Part shown: positions 31,813 through 44,323 of the stretch, piece by piece | Position numbering within the stretch: position 1 is the first letter of the stretch | Layout: every line of letters begins with the position of its first letter | Assembly (NCBI RefSeq): GCF_002865645.1 | Contig: NW_020194512.1 | Coordinates: 3,017,183 to 3,081,182, forward strand | Direction of reading: 5' to 3' | Length of the DNA: 64,000 bases | Source: Hyaloscypha bicolor E | Lineage: Eukaryota > Ascomycota > Leotiomycetes > Helotiales > Hyaloscyphaceae | Notes under the pieces: generated by a model | What the model was told of the DNA's origin: nothing | Database searches by the model: none | Seen by the model: only the letters and a program-made list of their open reading frames with translations | Translations under genes and position numbers: made by a program

Positions 31813-34800
31813 TATATTCTAATTAATTTAACTTTCGAAAAATAGTTTATTATAAGATAGTCAAGCTATTAATAAATAAATTATTAATAGCTAGAATATT
31901 AACTAGAAGAAATATCTCTACTATTATTAGAATAATCTAGTCAGATATTTAGAGAAGTACCTAGTTAGGTACTTTTTATATTACCTAATTAGAAAAAGAA
32001 AATAGAATTCAGATATTTCTAGAACTAGCTAATAAAATAATAATAATAATAGAGAAATTAGTAGCGGCTTATTATTATATTATTAAATTAGAAATAGAAA
32101 GGTAATAGAAAGAAAATCTAAAGAAACTAGAAGCTTAGATCTATTATCTTAAAAATATTTAGATATCCGGTATAGAGCCTATTATACTTCCGGTAGTACC
32201 CTTAGTTCGAAGGGCTTTAAAAACCCGAGAACTACTAACTTATAGAGAAAAGAGTATTAAAGAAGCCCAGAACTTCTTTTACTAGATAGAATTAAAATAA
32301 TATAAAAATAATAGAATTATCTAGGCTATAGATATAGTAAAGGTTATATATTATATTTCCTATTTTAAGGATATAGCCAGAAATATTTGGAAATATAAGA
32401 AATAATTAGTAAATATTAATATTATAGATTAAAAGACTTTTATTAAATTTATAAAGAATTCTATTTTAAATTTAGAAAACTATAATAATAATACTTTTAT
32501 TAAGTTCAAGAATACTAAATAGTAGCTAGACTAGAATATTTAAAGCTTTATATCTTACTTAAATAGCCTATTAGATAATTTAGAATATATGAATTTACTA
32601 TAAAAGCGAAATAATTTATTTAATAGCTTAAAATAGAAGATTCGGAATAAAATTAATTATTAAAGAAATACTTTATAAGAAAGGGAAAAGCTTATTTCTA
32701 TAGCTATAAGAATTAAAAATAACTTAAATCTATTTATTTAATAGAAATATAATAATAAGCTAATAGAATAGTAAAAGAAAAAGAATAAAAAAAAATTAAA
32801 GAAAAACGGAAAAGAAATATATTTCTATTATAAGATTTATAAAACCGGAATAATAAAGATATAGTAATAAAATCTAATATAGTATCTATATTGAAATCTA
32901 TAAAACTAGTATAATTTGTTTTACCTGCCAGAAAAAGAATTATTATATTATTATTTGCCTTAATCGAGAAAAACCGACTTGCTATAATTATAATAAATCT
33001 GGTTATAAAGTATATAAATATCCAGAATTAAAGAAGTCAGAAAACAGATATATTTTATAATAATTATATTTATTTATATTATAGAAAATAAAGTCCCTAA
33101 AATAAAAATAGTAATTAAGGTTACTATTAAAATAAGGAAAGATAAATATAAGGTTAGAATATTAGTTAATTCGAATATAGAGGCTAATTATATAAAAAGA
33201 AGGCTAGCTTTAAATATAGATATTCTATTAATATTAAAAGTAATTTCCTTAATCTTATTAGAGGAAAGAAGAATCTATTTATATAGAGATTATATTTTTG
33301 GAATTATTACCGAAAATATACTAGAAAACTAAAAGAAAACTAATATATATTTTATATTATATAATTTTAATCTAAATTATATTAATATAATACTTGAATT
33401 CTTATAGCTTTATTAGATTAATTCTCTAATTTCCTTTAAAAAAGTAATATAGAAATACTAGATTTAATTATAGAAAATTAAAGTTCTAAATACTAGAAAG
33501 TTTACTAAAATAATAAAATATAAGATATATATCTTTTTATTAATTGCCTATTATATAACAAATAGTTAAAGAATTACTACTATTATTATAAATAGAATAA
33601 TTATATTTTTTAAGAAATATCGGAATCTTTTTCGAGTATTTTTTATAGAAGCTATAAATATATTATCTAACTATTATATAATAGAATATTATATAGATTT
33701 GAAACCAGAATTCTAACTATTATATAATTCTATATATACTTTATTAGAAAAAGAGCTTAAAGTTTTTCGGGAATATTTTAATACTAGTTTAGAAAAGAAA
33801 TAAATCTATTATTTTACTAGTTTAGCTAGTATTCTAATTATATTTATTCTAAAGAAAAGAGGCAGCTTATATCTATATATTAATTACCGGAGTTTAAATA
33901 GAATTACTATTAAAAACCAAATACTATTACTATTTATTAGTAAAATAATAAATAGATTTTATAAAATAAAGATATATATAAAGCTAGATTTAAAGAATAT
34001 TTACTATTAGTTATAAATCCGGGAGAATAATAAATAAAAAATAGTATTTTAAATATATTATAAATATTTTAAATACTATATTATATTCTTTAGACTTTTT
34101 AATACTTTAGTAATATTTCAAATATATATTAATTATATACTAGTAAGCTTTATAGATATTATTTATATAATTTATTTAGATAATATTTTAATTTATTTAG
34201 AGAATCCAGAATAATATATAGTAATAGTTTAATATATATTCGAGTAGTTATAATAATACTAGCTTTTTATAAACTTAGTAAAATGCGAATTTAATATAGG
34301 GAAAATAGAATTTCTAGAGTTTATAATTAGCTCAGATAGTATAGAAATAGAAGCTAGCCGGGTTATAGCTATTAGAGAATAGCTGGCTTTAAAGAATAAT
34401 ATCCGGGAAATTCAAGTATTTCTGGGTTTTACTAACTTTTATTAGAGGTTTATTTATAAATACTTTAGAATAGTAAAAGAATTAACTAATTTATTAAAAA
34501 CTAATAGAAACTTATAATATTATTTTAACTAAATAAATGAGGCAGATAAGGCTTTTAAAAAGCTATAAATTATATTTATAATAGTACTAATTCTTTATTA
34601 TTTTAATCTAGCCTTAAAGATTTATATAGAAATAGATATTTTAGAATTTGTAATTATAAATATAATTTTCTAGTTCTTTAGTAAAGAAATAAAAGCCAAG
34701 TAATATTCTATTGCCTTTTATTTAAAAAAGATAATTATAATTAAAAGCAGATATAAAATATATAATTATAAATTCTTAGCTATTATTATAGTATTCTATA

Positions 34801-36829
34801 TTTAATAGTATTATCTAATATATATTTAATATACTATTATTATTAAAATAAATTATAATAACTTGAAATACTTTATAACTAAAAGAAAACTAAATAGTTA
34901 ATAGATAAAATAGATAGAGGAACTAGCTATTTTTAACTTTATTTTAGAATACTAGCCGAGGTATAATAATTCTATTAATAGGCTATTAAAAAAGCCAAAC
35001 TTTATAATAGATATAAATAAAAATACTTTACTATTTATATTTTATAATAAGCTATAAAATATAGAATAAAGAGCCCTATAAGTAATAGTAATAAAATACT
35101 ATATTATTTCTATAATACTATAATATAAGGCCTAAAAAAAAAGTAAATACTTTTTAATTAGTAAAATATTAAGGAATTTCAAAAAGAAAATTTATTTTAA
35201 TAATAGAATAATACTAGAAATACTATTATTTAAGTCTATTACTAGTATAGCTAGTTATAAATAATATATACTATAGATTCTAACTATATAAATAGCTAGG
35301 TTCGAAATAGTATATAAGAAAAGCAGAGAGATATTATTTAAACTACTATTATAATACTAAAAGCTTAATTTATTAGTATAATACTAATAATATAAATAGT
35401 TTTTAAAAGAAACTTCTATTAAAGCTATTAAAACTTAAGAACTTAATATATCTGAATTATTAAGATATTGAAATACTATCTATATATTAAATAAGCCGGC
35501 TTTTAAAGAAGAATTACTATAAGCTAATTATAATAATTCTATAAATAAGTATTTTAATACTAGTAAAATACTAGAGATTCTCTAAAGAAAATACTTTTAG
35601 TAAAATATAAAAAAGAATATAAAAGATTATATTAGAACTTGTTTTATATATTAATAAACTAAAATAAAAAGATATCTATTATATAGTATATTTAGTTTAT
35701 TTCTTCTCTTTTTTAAACTATAATAAGAAATTATTATAAATTTTATTATAAGGCTATTTTCTTTTAGGTTTTATAATAAAATATATAATTCTATATTTAT
35801 TATTATTAATAGATATATAAAAATAGTATAATATATTTCGATTATTAAAGAAATCTTAGCTTCTAAATTAGTAAGGCTATTTATATATTATATTATTAAA
35901 AACTTTAGTATATCTATAGATATAACCTCTAATAAAGGATCTATTTTTATAAGCAAGTTCTAATTAAGTCTATATTTCTATTTAAAGATTTAATAATAGC
36001 TAAATATAATATTCTATTTATAAACTAATAGATAAACAGAGAATTTAAATTAAACTTTAAAATAATACTTGAGGTATTATATTAGTTACTAGTAGAATAA
36101 CTAGATAATAAAGCTTACTTTTATAGAATTCATATATAATAACTTTATATATTTAATAATAGAAATTTCTCTATTTTATATATTATACGGATTTTATTCT
36201 AGTATTAAACTATATATTAAGAATAATATTTCAAAAAAAGAAATATTAATAATATAGGAAAAAGTATAAAGAATTTAAATAAAACGAGAGATATTAGAGA
36301 AATAATAATAAAAAGCAGTAAATATATAGAAAAAGTATTATAATAAAAAGTATATTAATAAGGAATTTAAGATATATAATAAAGTTATATTTTATATAAA
36401 GAATATTTAATAGCTATAATTTAGTATAAAGCTAATAGATAGATATCTCGGTCTCTTTAAAGTTTTAGAAGTTATAAGAATATATAAATAGATATATTAC
36501 TTGAAATTATTATTATTATATTAGATCTATAATATTTTCTATATTTCTTTTTTATAACTATAATACCTATAAGCTAGTATTATAATAGAACCAGAATTAG
36601 TCGAGATTAAAAATAAAGAGGAATTTGAGATAGAATTTATTATAGTCTATAAAAAAAGCAAAAAAGAAAAAAAGTATTTTATTTATTAAAAAGGCTATTT
36701 ATTAGTAAATAATATATAGGAACTATTAAATAATCTAGAGAATATAGTTCAAGAATTATAAGAATACTTGAAAAAGAGTAATATTATAATATTATTAGCT
36801 AAATAGAAATATAAAAGACAAATACTTTT

Positions 36830-38160
36830 ATTAGAAAACTATTAAAAACTATATATTTATTCTTGGAAAAACTATATAAAAATTATTAAAAACTCTAAAA
36901 ACTCTAATTTCTGTATTCTATAAATACCTTATTTTTATAACTACTTTCTATTATTCTTATTATTATTCTTATTAGAATTTTTTCGAGAAATAGGTAATAA
37001 ATTAGCCTAGAAAACTATTAGCTATTAGTAAAAAAACAAGAAGAAAATAAGCTTATTTAATATTAAAGAATATTAATTATATCTTTAAAAGTACTTTATA
37101 CTTATATTAAGCTAGTAAGAATTACTTAATCTATTTCTTAAATTATTAGAGAAATTCGTTAGCTTTAAATAATAGCTTTAATATAAGAAATATATATAAT
37201 TTAATATAAATAAAGAGCTATAATAGCCTTTTTTCTTTTAAGTAAAAGTTAAATAAGATACTTATATATATTAATAGCTTGAAAAAGGCAATTTAATTAT
37301 ATTATATATATTTAAGAAACCTTAAATAGTATTAGAATAAGAAATAAAAAAAGGAATTTATAACTTATAGAATTATACTTCTTATTTTTAGAATAATAAT
37401 AATTATATATCGAGTAATTATTACTTTTAATATAAATAAGATTAGGAAACTTAGTAATATTTTTGGAATATTAAAAATAGTAAAGGTAAATTAAGGCTAT
37501 AAAAGTATTAGCCAAATAATTAGTAATAGACTAATAAATATTAAAAGAAGAATTTATTTTAATAGATAAAGAAGTAGAAGAGGAAATTAGAAGGAAATAT
37601 AAATAAAGCTTAAAGAAGTTTAAAGAAGCTTAAAGAAGGCTTAAAGAAGGCTTAGAAGAAAAAGGCAAGAAATAAAAAAAAGCTAGATATAGTATTATAG
37701 TTAAGAAAAAAGAAAATTAGTTAATAGAAAAAGAGAGGCCTTTTTATAATATATTTTTCCCGAATAGTAATTATAAATTCGGAACTAGCTCTATATTAGA
37801 AATATCTAAAAAATTATAAAAAAGGAATTTATAAATAAACTAGAAGATTAAATTAACTTTTCTAAGCTTTTAGGCCTATAAAGTAATAATTTATTTATAA
37901 ATAGAGGCTAAATTGGAATTTATAAACTAATTAGAAAATCAAATAAGCTTTATATCTAATAGTATATATTATATCTATATTACCTTTATAAGAGGAAATT
38001 ACTAAAGGCAATTTATAAATTAATAGAATAGGGTTAGTAAACTATATCCTTAATTCTATTATCTAATATAATAATAGAATAATTATAGAAAGTTTTTAGA
38101 GAAAGCTAATAGCCAAAATAGTTTTAGGGAAATATTTATAAAGCTATTTGCAGTTTTCTT
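36830..38160 (+). pseudogene. Extra 3' reading frame of the chromovirus, unknown
   Basis: Between the chromodomain and the 3' LTR, ~1.3 kb reads on the + strand with long runs free of stops other than TAA/TAG at expected Gln positions, e.g. YKKYIQFNINKEL (~37,170), YNIFFPNSNYKFG (~37,750) and IYKAICSFLRPFKNKG (~38,140). A Lys/Glu-rich, probably coiled-coil part lies at ~37,540-37,700. No family was recognised. Known chromoviruses of the MAGGY type end soon after the chromodomain, so this is an additional frame or captured sequence. Confidence 0.5.
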
Positions 38161-38195
38161 AGGCCTTTTAAAAATAAGGGCTTAGAGAAGAAATT

Positions 38196-38497
38196 AATAT
38201 AATAGATATATATAATAATATATAAATAGATATTAGATATTATAGATCTGATTTCTTATTTTAAATAAAGCTTATAATCGGAATTATATAAATTATATAG
38301 AGTTTCCTAATTAAGTAAAAAGCTTTATATATTTAGCTAAATACTAGAAAATATATAGGGAAATGCTTCTAGCTTTAAAAGGAATATTAATTAGTTTTTA
38401 TTAGAATTAATTTTTGGAATTAGTTATATTTATAAATATTACTTTATAGCTTATTTACCTTAATTATTTATATATTACTCTATTATTATATATCTTA
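38196..38497 (+). repeat. Chromovirus 3' LTR
   Basis: Preceded by a purine-rich tract (AAAATAAGGGCTTAGAGAAG, ~38,160-38,185) fitting a polypurine tract. Direct repeat of 31,512-31,812. Confidence 0.75.
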
Positions 38498-39215
38498 TAT
38501 AATTCCTATAAATAAAACTAATTAATATTTATTTCTAAAGCTTATATATTTTTATATATAGAATCTAGTATTTTATTAAATATATAGAAATACTAGTTGT
38601 AATTAGGAAATATAATTTCATATAAATACTAGTCTAATTAGGCTATTAAATTTAGTTAGATATTTATTTATATTTTAAATATATATATTATAAATAGCTT
38701 ATTTAAATAGAAATCTAAAAATACTATTATATAATTAATTAAATAATCTAATTAGAAATTCTAATATATATTTAGATAATATTATATAAATAAATATTAA
38801 TATAAATATATATTTTAATTTCAAATAATAATAGTTTATTATATTTATTAATTAATTAAATCTAATTTAGCCCAAATATAATATATATTTTTTAAATTAT
38901 ATTTATTATATTTATTATATAATTATTTCGGGGTTAAGGAATTATAATATTATATATAAGCTTTTCTTATAAATAATAAAATATATTAGTAAATAAGGCT
39001 CTAATTTTTTAAATTAAAATAAAATTATAAAATATTAAAAAAATTAATTAAATTACTAATAAATCTTATTAATAAAAATATATATATAAATATAATTATT
39101 TATAATTTATAACTTGTCTATTATTTAGCTTATTTTATAGTATTATAAATAGTTATTTATTTGCTATTTATTTATTTATTATAATTATATAATAAATAAA
39201 ATTAAGCTTTTTTAT
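38498..39215. other. AT-rich spacer
   Basis: No coding signal or element ends recognised. Confidence 0.5.
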
Positions 39216-40268
39216 TATATAGTAATTACAGGCTAGTTATATATACTTGGCTTATATAACTATATATACTATATTTAGCTTTAGCTACTTATACTATATC
39301 TTTCTTCCTTTAGAATCTGAATATATTATAATACAACTATATTTAATATAACAAGTGGTAGTAATGCCTTTTAATCTGAGCTCTTAATTGAGTATTCTTT
39401 CAATAAATAAATTAATTCTTAATTATCGCCATTCATATAATAATTACTATTATCTGAATCAGAGTTCTCGCCCGTTATAGCGACCGATACTGCCCTCCCA
39501 ATGCTTCCGTACTATATAAACGACTATTAAATCGGAATATGGCTTATACAGACGTTGCAATAGCCCCTTCTTGTTCTGGACTAGTCCTGGACGAACGTCT
39601 TCGTTAATTAATTGTGGATACTGTCCACAAAGCCCTTGACGATTACCTCTGCAATAGCCATTAATTAGTAACGCTATTAACCCCTTCTCTGGCTCCTGCA
39701 GAGCCTTTATCGCCTCCCAAAGAGCTTCTATCGCCTTGCTCTTCTGCGATCGAACCTCCTGCCGATAAATCGAGCTCCTGCGGCATCGACTGCTCTCCTG
39801 TCGACGAGCCCTCTTCTTAACCTGATATTACTATATACTCTATATAGCCTCGACTGCCCTTCTGCCGTCTTTATATATAGACAGTTCCTCTTCTTCTCTT
39901 CTATACTTCTAGTACCTCGATTTTATATATATTATAGTACTTGGACAGGCCTTGGGCTTCTGGAAGCTTAGTTACTAGCCTTAGGCTAGCTAGCTTAGTA
40001 GACTTTAGAAATACTAGATAAGATATAGTAGAATTACCGGATTAGGATAGAAATACTAGCTAAAACTGCGTTTTTGGACAAATTAGCTATTAAGAATACT
40101 AGCAGATATCTCTTTTAGACAGATATATATTATATAATAATTATAGGCTAGTTATATATACTTGGCTTATATAACTATATATACTATATTTAGCTTTAGT
40201 TACCTATATTATATTTCTTTTTTTCTAGAATCTAAATATATTATAATATAACTATATTTAATATAATA
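39216..40268 (+). mobile_element. TRIM-like non-autonomous LTR element, copy B
   Basis: Second copy of the element at 29,402-30,449. LTRs at 39,216-39,353 and ~40,131-40,268 share an extra ATATACTTGGCTT segment absent from copy A, so both LTRs of B descend from one template, as expected for retrotransposition. The PBS-like TGGTAGTAATGCC follows the left LTR. The interior frame is broken. Differences from copy A are dominated by C/T and G/A, consistent with RIP. Confidence 0.75.
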
Positions 40269-40734
40269 TTTTTATATATATAAATAATTTTAGTAATTAA
40301 AGCTATATAGCTATAATTCTTAAAATTCTTAAATATTTCCTTATTTATATTTTCTAAATAATATAAAATTATAATTTATATATATATAAAATATATATTT
40401 ATTATTTAAATATATATTTAAATATTTTATTTTTATAATTAATATTTAATTATATAGGTATTAATATTAATTTTCTATAAATCTTTTAAGCTTATTATAA
40501 TTATTTTATAAGAAATATTTATATAAGTCTATTTAATAATAGTATTATAATATAATAAAAGATTTATAAAGTATTATAGTATTTTAATATAATTAAATAA
40601 GGTATTAATAATATTAATATATTATAAGTTCAGGCTATATATTACTATTACAATGCACTTTTAGTAATATAAGTGCTAAATTACTAGAGTAATAGTGAGG
40701 TGTATCCTAAAAATAGAGGGGCAGGGATATATGG

Positions 40735-40834
40735 TTGTCAGAAATCAGAAAATCAGAAATCGAAAATCAGAAAATCAAATCTCGCTTCTCGGTTTTGTCG
40801 ACTAGCTAGCTGTGGGCCTTAGTAGAGCCACTGG
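40735..40834 (-). repeat. Inverted partner of the repeat at 23,110
   Basis: The reverse complement of ~40,735-40,834 reads TACTAAGGCCCACAGCTAGC, then AAAACCGAGAAGCGAGATTT and GATTTTCTGATTTTCG. The left side has TACTGAGGCCAT at ~20,763-20,774, then, after the Fot1-like insertion, GCGGGCTAGTTAATAAAACC and GAGAAGCGAAGAGT at 23,110-23,160. The right copy also holds short ATCAGAAA-type tandem repeats. Likely the two ends of one large, heavily invaded element, or two copies of its end. Confidence 0.55.
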
Positions 40835-40851
40835 CGGGCATATGTAGAGCT

Positions 40852-40998
40852 TATCCCTTCGTCCGGTGAGACATGGTCCGTACTAGCGGCCGTATCATGC
40901 GGATAGCCTGATTGGAGGAGATGGTTGTATTCTTACCTAACAAGGGATATTCGTGTGCGGCCGCTAGTACGGACCATGTCTCACCGGACGAAGGGATA
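40852..40998. repeat. Perfect 41-bp inverted repeat with 65-bp loop
   Basis: Arms 40,852-40,892 and 40,958-40,998 are exact reverse complements over 41 bases (TATCCCTTCGTCCGGTGAGA... reading inward). The 65-bp spacer has normal GC and no frame. It lies at the boundary between the AT-rich block and the gene-rich part. It could be a foldback/MITE-like element or the remains of a larger palindrome. Confidence 0.9.
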
Positions 40999-41054
40999 CC
41001 CAAAATATAACTGCCACAGAACCTATTCATTTGCTCGGCTAGCAGTCTCGCTTG

Positions 41055-41144
41055 CTTAAGCGATACTATGGTTCAGCTAAATAAACGAGCATATGCAGAG
41101 TTTGATAATATGGTTCAACTTAAGCGATACTATGGTTCAACTAA
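41055..41144. repeat. Short direct repeat, CTTAAGCGATACTATGGTTC
   Basis: Two near-identical copies (41,055-41,079 and 41,119-41,144), differing by one base in GTTCAGCT/GTTCAACT, with a partial third (ATGGTTCAA, ~41,110). Likely a remnant of a mobile or satellite sequence at the boundary. Confidence 0.6.
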
Positions 41145-41189
41145 AACCCCCATCATTGCCCGATCGCTCAAAACTGACTTCGTTATACC

Positions 41190-41478
41190 CTAGCCCATGA
41201 CATACTTTCGTAAGAGACGAGCTATTGTGGGTGATTTAGCAATAGCAGGTTCATTCCTAGGAGGCGTCATCTTCCCAATAATGGTGATCCGCCTGCTTCC
41301 CAAAGTCGGCTTTGGCTGGACGATGAGAATTTGCGCTTTCTTCATCCTCGGCCTGCTCATCATCAGGAACTTGACCGTCTCATCTGACCTCCAACACCAT
41401 CCCAATCCTGTCAAAATGAATCATTACTTTCATCAAGGTATTAACCTAAAAAGGCTGACGGAGCCGCCCGTACATAAA
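41190..41478 (+). pseudogene. Fragment of a monocarboxylate-type MFS transporter
   Basis: The + frame reads YFRKRRAIVGDLAIAGSFLG, GGVIFPIMVIRLLPKVGFGW, TMRICAFFILGLLIIRNLTV and on to LKRLTEPP. This is the typical middle part (membrane helices 5-6 and the start of the central loop) of fungal monocarboxylate-transporter-like MFS proteins of ~430-500 residues. Both ends are missing: nothing similar precedes 41,190, and after ~41,478 the frame no longer matches. The ATG at 41,197 is internal to the family, not a start. It is a truncated relic next to the AT-rich block. Confidence 0.75.
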
Positions 41479-41565
41479 ACATGTGGTATCTGATGCTATC
41501 CCGCTCCACTATGCGCATCGAAAGGCCGTAAATCGTTCAACAAGAAAAATCCAGCTATATACCAC

Positions 41566-44323
41566 TCATACATTATGTTCTTCACTCCTCTTCCGACCCC
41601 CAGTCAATTTATCAAACCACGAAATTTTATTCGTTGTCCCATTTTCGGCCGATGCCACAGGTGTGACGGGTTGGGTTGCTGTCTTCGCTGCGGTCGAGTT
41701 GGCGGATTCGCCTTCGCTAACTTGCGCGAGTTCAATTCCAGATTCCTTCCGAGGTTGAGAATGTCCGGCCGAAGAATTCGCCCTTCCTTTTACTAAAGTC
41801 GTCATTGAAACTATTGATTCGCGCTGTCCTTTGGAGACCGAGGGTCGCCGGCCACGGCTCCAGCTGGGGTCTATGGACATGGATCTTCTCCTTGTTGTGT
41901 GTTCTGAGCCCGTCAGTTTGACGTTTTGGTGATCGTATGCGTGGGAAATCTTACCATCGCTCCGTACGCTCGCGTCATCCTGGTGAGTTGATCTCCAAAA
42001 TTGGATCCAGTCAAGAAAATCATGCCATTTTCCCCTCCAAAACTCCATCCCGGAGGTTGTGTTCAGTGAACCAACTGAAGATCCGACCGTTAGCATTTTC
42101 GTACATGAGAACGTCTTTGGGTAATTCGAAAACTTGTTTAGGATGTCCTTCCATTGAGCATGAGAATTCAAGGATAAGATTCAGATGACTTACTCAAGAG
42201 AAAGAATGGAATGCAGACGGTAGTCATGGTCACGGCGAAATATTTAAAGAAGTGATGAGATGGCATATCTGTCATGCCAAAGACGGACTGAATTTCGCGT
42301 TAGTTACGTCGCGGTGTTGAAGGGGAGCGGAGAAAGGAGGCCGGAGGTACTGACCGTGACAAAGGTCAAAGGAAGGAAGAAAATGCTGACCTATCTCTTG
42401 GATTAGCATTGCACAAATATTCGAGTGGACGGGGGTGATATACCAATGTCAACAGCTTGATGTTATGTCCCTGCAAGATGGTCACGGTCGACAATTCCAC
42501 ACTCTTCCTGCTCTCTAGAACACTTGTCCCATTGAACAACTGGTCACGAAGGGTCCGAATTTCTTTCCTTCGTTCATCATTATCGTCAGCCAGCCTGTAC
42601 AGATCCTTGATGATCTTTTCGAAATCTTTCTTGAGATGGGCCATTCGTTTTTTGTAGTGCTCATTGCGCTTCGACCTTTCGTCCATCATCGGCCAAAGAG
42701 TCTTATGCTTCCCCTCCCAAACGTCATCCGTAAATGTTTTCTCGTATGCATCGATGATAGCTTTTATGCCATCTCGCATTAGACCGAGAGTTTGGAAGCC
42801 CCAAAAGTACCGTCGCGAGTATGTGAACTCGTCGTCTTCGAAGAGAAGCTTGTCCCTGAGTCCTCCATCAAACATGAAGTCCGAAGGAGGAGTAACAAGC
42901 TTGCTGATTCTCCTGTAAATTTGCGCGAATCTCTTCTCGGCGTCCTGGAACTCAGCGAGAACCGTGTGCAAGAAGGCCTCTGGACCATTCACGTAATGCT
43001 TCGTTGAGTCGTGGATATCCAAGCTAGCTTTATGGTCGGGGTAGCATTGGATGTTCACTACATGCCACTATCATCCGGTCAGTATAGAGGACCCAAGAGA
43101 CGCGAGCGCAAGCTCGACGAGAGAACTAACTGGTGCCCATGGATCAAAAATGAGACCGTGGTCGTTGTGTTCTTTCCTCGCCTTCCTTGTGTTATTTCGC
43201 AGTCTTTTCATAGGTTCACCAGACAAGGACAAGGCTACCACAGAGCTGCATCTTGAGAGTGGAATGTGGTCCAGCGGCTTGTTTCGTAACTTTTCTTCAC
43301 TGTCCGATTGCTGCCATGGCATAGGCTGCACGTCATCTTCAACTATGGTGAAGTAGTCAAATTTAAAAACGAACGATCGCTGCTCTCGGTGGTCGTGGGA
43401 AAAATTGCGGCCTAAAACGTGAGCCTACCTAGGATTAGAGTGCCGGAGTCGAAAGTCCCAGGATTTGCGACTCACCTGCGAATGATCGCCTTTGGCAAGA
43501 TAGTCGAAAAGTTCATCCATGTTGAAGTCCTTATTCATCGTCATATGCAAGGCGCCCAGGATTATAGGAGATGGTTCTCGGACAATTGTAATCCGTCCAA
43601 CTGCAGGTCGTTGACTTTCGGGATCCGTATTTAGATTCTGCCAATGATCAGTTTCGAGTGGACTAAGAGTGCAGTAAGGTTTCTTACTTGAATGGCTTGC
43701 CAGATGGCAGAGTCGATATGGCTCCCCTTTTCCACAACCTCACTCCTCGACAATGGCGCCCCATCTTTGCTCACATCAAAAACCGAGTAGTGGGAATTGT
43801 GCCACTTCTCATCCGAGGGATATTCACGAAATAGTGTTGGATGAAGGAGCCTTCCATGGTCGACCTCCGTTTTCAACAGCTCCTGCCCATGTTCATTAAA
43901 CTTGTGTTTCTTCAAGTGGTCTCTCAGGTTTTCGTGGTCGAATGTGTAAGAAGGGAGAGGTTTCTGTACGTAGAACTCTTCTTCGACGTCGGACTCGTCG
44001 CTCTCGCCAGTGATGACCGAGCTGCCCAAAGTGAGAGGTCTGCCATCGGCATCCTTTGGCCGGTCGGACTTTGCCTTTGCAATCCAATCCGCAGGTCGTT
44101 CGGTTTTAGTTTCTTGCGTCGACCGTCTTCGCTGTTTCTTCGCTGATTTCGTACTTGGAGGTCCTCCCGAAGGCCCTGGAGTAGGGTTGCTGGCAGGTGC
44201 TTGGACCAGAGCCTCGTGGACTTCGCGGAGTGTTTGCCAGTAGGCTTGTTGCTGTTTCCCAAGCGCTTGCTGCTGTTCGTCAAGCTTCTTCAGAAGCTCA
44301 GCGACGCTTGGTACTGCTGACAT
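41566..44323 (-). CDS. CorA-like (Mg2+ transporter-like) membrane protein, seven exons
   Basis: Predicted 784 residues. Exons: 43688-44323, 43476-43637, 43131-43424, 42444-43067, 42355-42390, 42194-42287, 41566-42074. Introns are 50-119 nt, most with a CTAAT/CTGAC/CTAAC branch site. Exon 5 is a 36-nt microexon whose inclusion restores SIFFLPLTFVTSVFGMTDMP. The N-terminal half is soluble, with a short Gln-rich helix and acidic, charged parts; IVEDDVQPMPW and NIQCYPDHK match the fungal CorA-like family as I know it. Two membrane helices (~567-588 and ~598-622) flank GMTDMP, where true CorA has GMN. A Ser/Arg-rich cytosolic tail follows. The altered loop makes Mg2+ transport uncertain; many fungal relatives are uncharacterised. 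It starts 596 bp from the divergent zinc-ribbon gene. Confidence 0.8.

Larger units (their letters stand above)
31512..38497 (+). mobile_element. RIP-degraded chromovirus (Ty3/gypsy with chromodomain)
   Basis: ~300-bp LTRs (31,512-31,812 and 38,196-38,497) bracket a 7-kb element. In + order: gag (~32,000-32,850); a decayed zinc knuckle at ~32,980-33,040 (CYNYNKSGYKVYKYP, where C and H have become Y); reverse transcriptase at ~33,780-34,200 (FIPKKRGSLYLYINYRSLN, KIYIKLDLKN, YLDNILIYLENPE); RNase H at ~34,600-34,850 (YIEID); integrase at ~35,600-36,150; and a chromodomain-like stretch at ~36,620-36,770 (KKYFIYxKGYLLVNN, with ENIVQELQEYLKK). About 1.3 kb of further coding-like sequence precedes the 3' LTR. 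Stops are nearly all TAA/TAG in place of CAA/CAG. It is dead, but the most readable element here. Confidence 0.85.

Noticed and set aside
40660..40712. Palindrome-like stretch CTATTAC ... GTAATAG
   Set aside because: Short, imperfect and AT-rich; could be another element end, but there is no partner in the window.
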